A stretch of DNA of 5,561 nucleotides, taken from the NCBI GenBank assembly GCA_050014815.1, contig JBEKCP010000419.1:1-5561 (forward strand). The letters run 5' to 3'. Position 1 is the stretch's first letter. Every line of letters starts with the position of its first letter. The notes under the pieces were generated by a model. The model saw only the letters and a list, made by a program, of their open reading frames with translations, was not told the DNA's origin and did not search any database. Source of the DNA: JBEKCP01 sp050014815 (lineage in GTDB: Bacteria; Planctomycetota; Planctomycetia; Pirellulales; Thermoguttaceae). This document shows, one piece after another, positions 5,466 through 5,561 of the stretch. The translations under genes and the position numbers were made by a program.

Positions 5466-5542
5466 AGGCTTTTCCGGCAAAGCCGATTTTTTGCCAGTCT
5501 CACTAGTCCGACGCGCCGGCGCGGGCTTTGCCGAAAAAGCCT
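5466..5542. repeat. Nested inverted repeat upstream of the acetyltransferase gene
   Basis: A 19-bp arm at 5466-5484 (AGGCTTTTCCGGCAAAGCC) is repeated inverted at 5524-5542 with one mismatch. Each arm is itself a small dyad (GGCTTT/AAAGCC in the left arm). The spacer holds a half-copy of the long palindrome and, at 5512-5523, a perfect 12-bp palindrome CGCGCCGGCGCG. The left dyad is followed by T6 (5487-5492), so on the plus strand it resembles a weak intrinsic terminator, although no plus-strand gene leads into it. On the minus strand the whole structure lies 44 bases upstream of the acetyltransferase start and could insulate that gene from upstream transcription. Confidence 0.7.
5501..5525 (+). 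repeat. Diverged half-copy of the long palindrome
   Basis: The 25 bases beginning CACTAGTCCGACGCGC match the left arm of the palindrome at 3988-4012 at 21 of 25 positions. The differences cluster in the distal half, where the sequence has instead become the self-palindrome CGCGCCGGCGCG. The matching opposite arm is missing, so this is a half element sitting in the spacer of the inverted repeat at 5466-5542. Confidence 0.6.
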
Positions 5543-5561
5543 ATGCACTATCAAACCACGT

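Noticed and set aside
5466..5492. Intrinsic terminator on the plus strand (dyad plus T6)
   Set aside because: The stem is only 6 bp and no plus-strand gene in the window leads into it; kept as part of the repeat element instead.

Overview
This window looks like chromosomal DNA from a member of the Planctomycetota. Three things suggest it. The coding sequence is very GC-rich. One gene is a PQQ-type beta-propeller carrying the 'FPEFLGPGR' version of the FRGPxRxG motif that recurs in this phylum. A long intergenic palindrome (CACTAGCCCGACGCGC... / ...GCGCTTCGGGCTAGTG) resembles, from memory, repeats scattered through planctomycete genomes, where they are often mistranslated as 'LARRASEG...'. The phylum call is inference; no rRNA or other marker gene is present.

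Layout from left to right. Positions 1-272 hold no convincing gene but several short dyads, including a perfect 14-bp palindrome. Positions 273-774 (minus strand) hold a two-gene toxin-antitoxin-like operon: a DUF4258 protein followed by a small YgiT/MqsA-type zinc-finger protein. A hand count over 301-780 gives about 54% GC, well below the neighbouring genes, so this cassette is probably acquired. Positions 775-1009 are non-coding. Positions 1010-2245 (minus) encode a secreted zinc carboxypeptidase of the M14 cytosolic-carboxypeptidase-like type. Across a short divergent spacer, 2302-3978 (plus) encodes a membrane-anchored PQQ-like beta-propeller protein. A good sigma-70-type promoter sits in the spacer and predicts transcription starting at the ATG itself. 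Positions 3979-4087 separate two convergent genes and carry the long palindrome plus a second short repeat. Positions 4088-5422 (minus) encode an Eis-like GNAT acetyltransferase with a C-terminal SCP2-like region. Positions 5423-5561 carry its ribosome-binding site and a nested inverted repeat built from the same two repeat motifs as the 3' flank.

The three large genes do not form an obvious pathway. The carboxypeptidase and the propeller share a divergent control region, and both are predicted to act outside the cytoplasm, so co-regulation is possible but unproven. The toxin-antitoxin cassette is an independent accessory unit. The least explained parts are the repeat modules bracketing the acetyltransferase gene, the apparently leaderless propeller promoter, and a Tyr-to-Phe change at the usual catalytic position of the acetyltransferase. 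I see no CRISPR array, tRNA, rRNA or intact insertion sequence.
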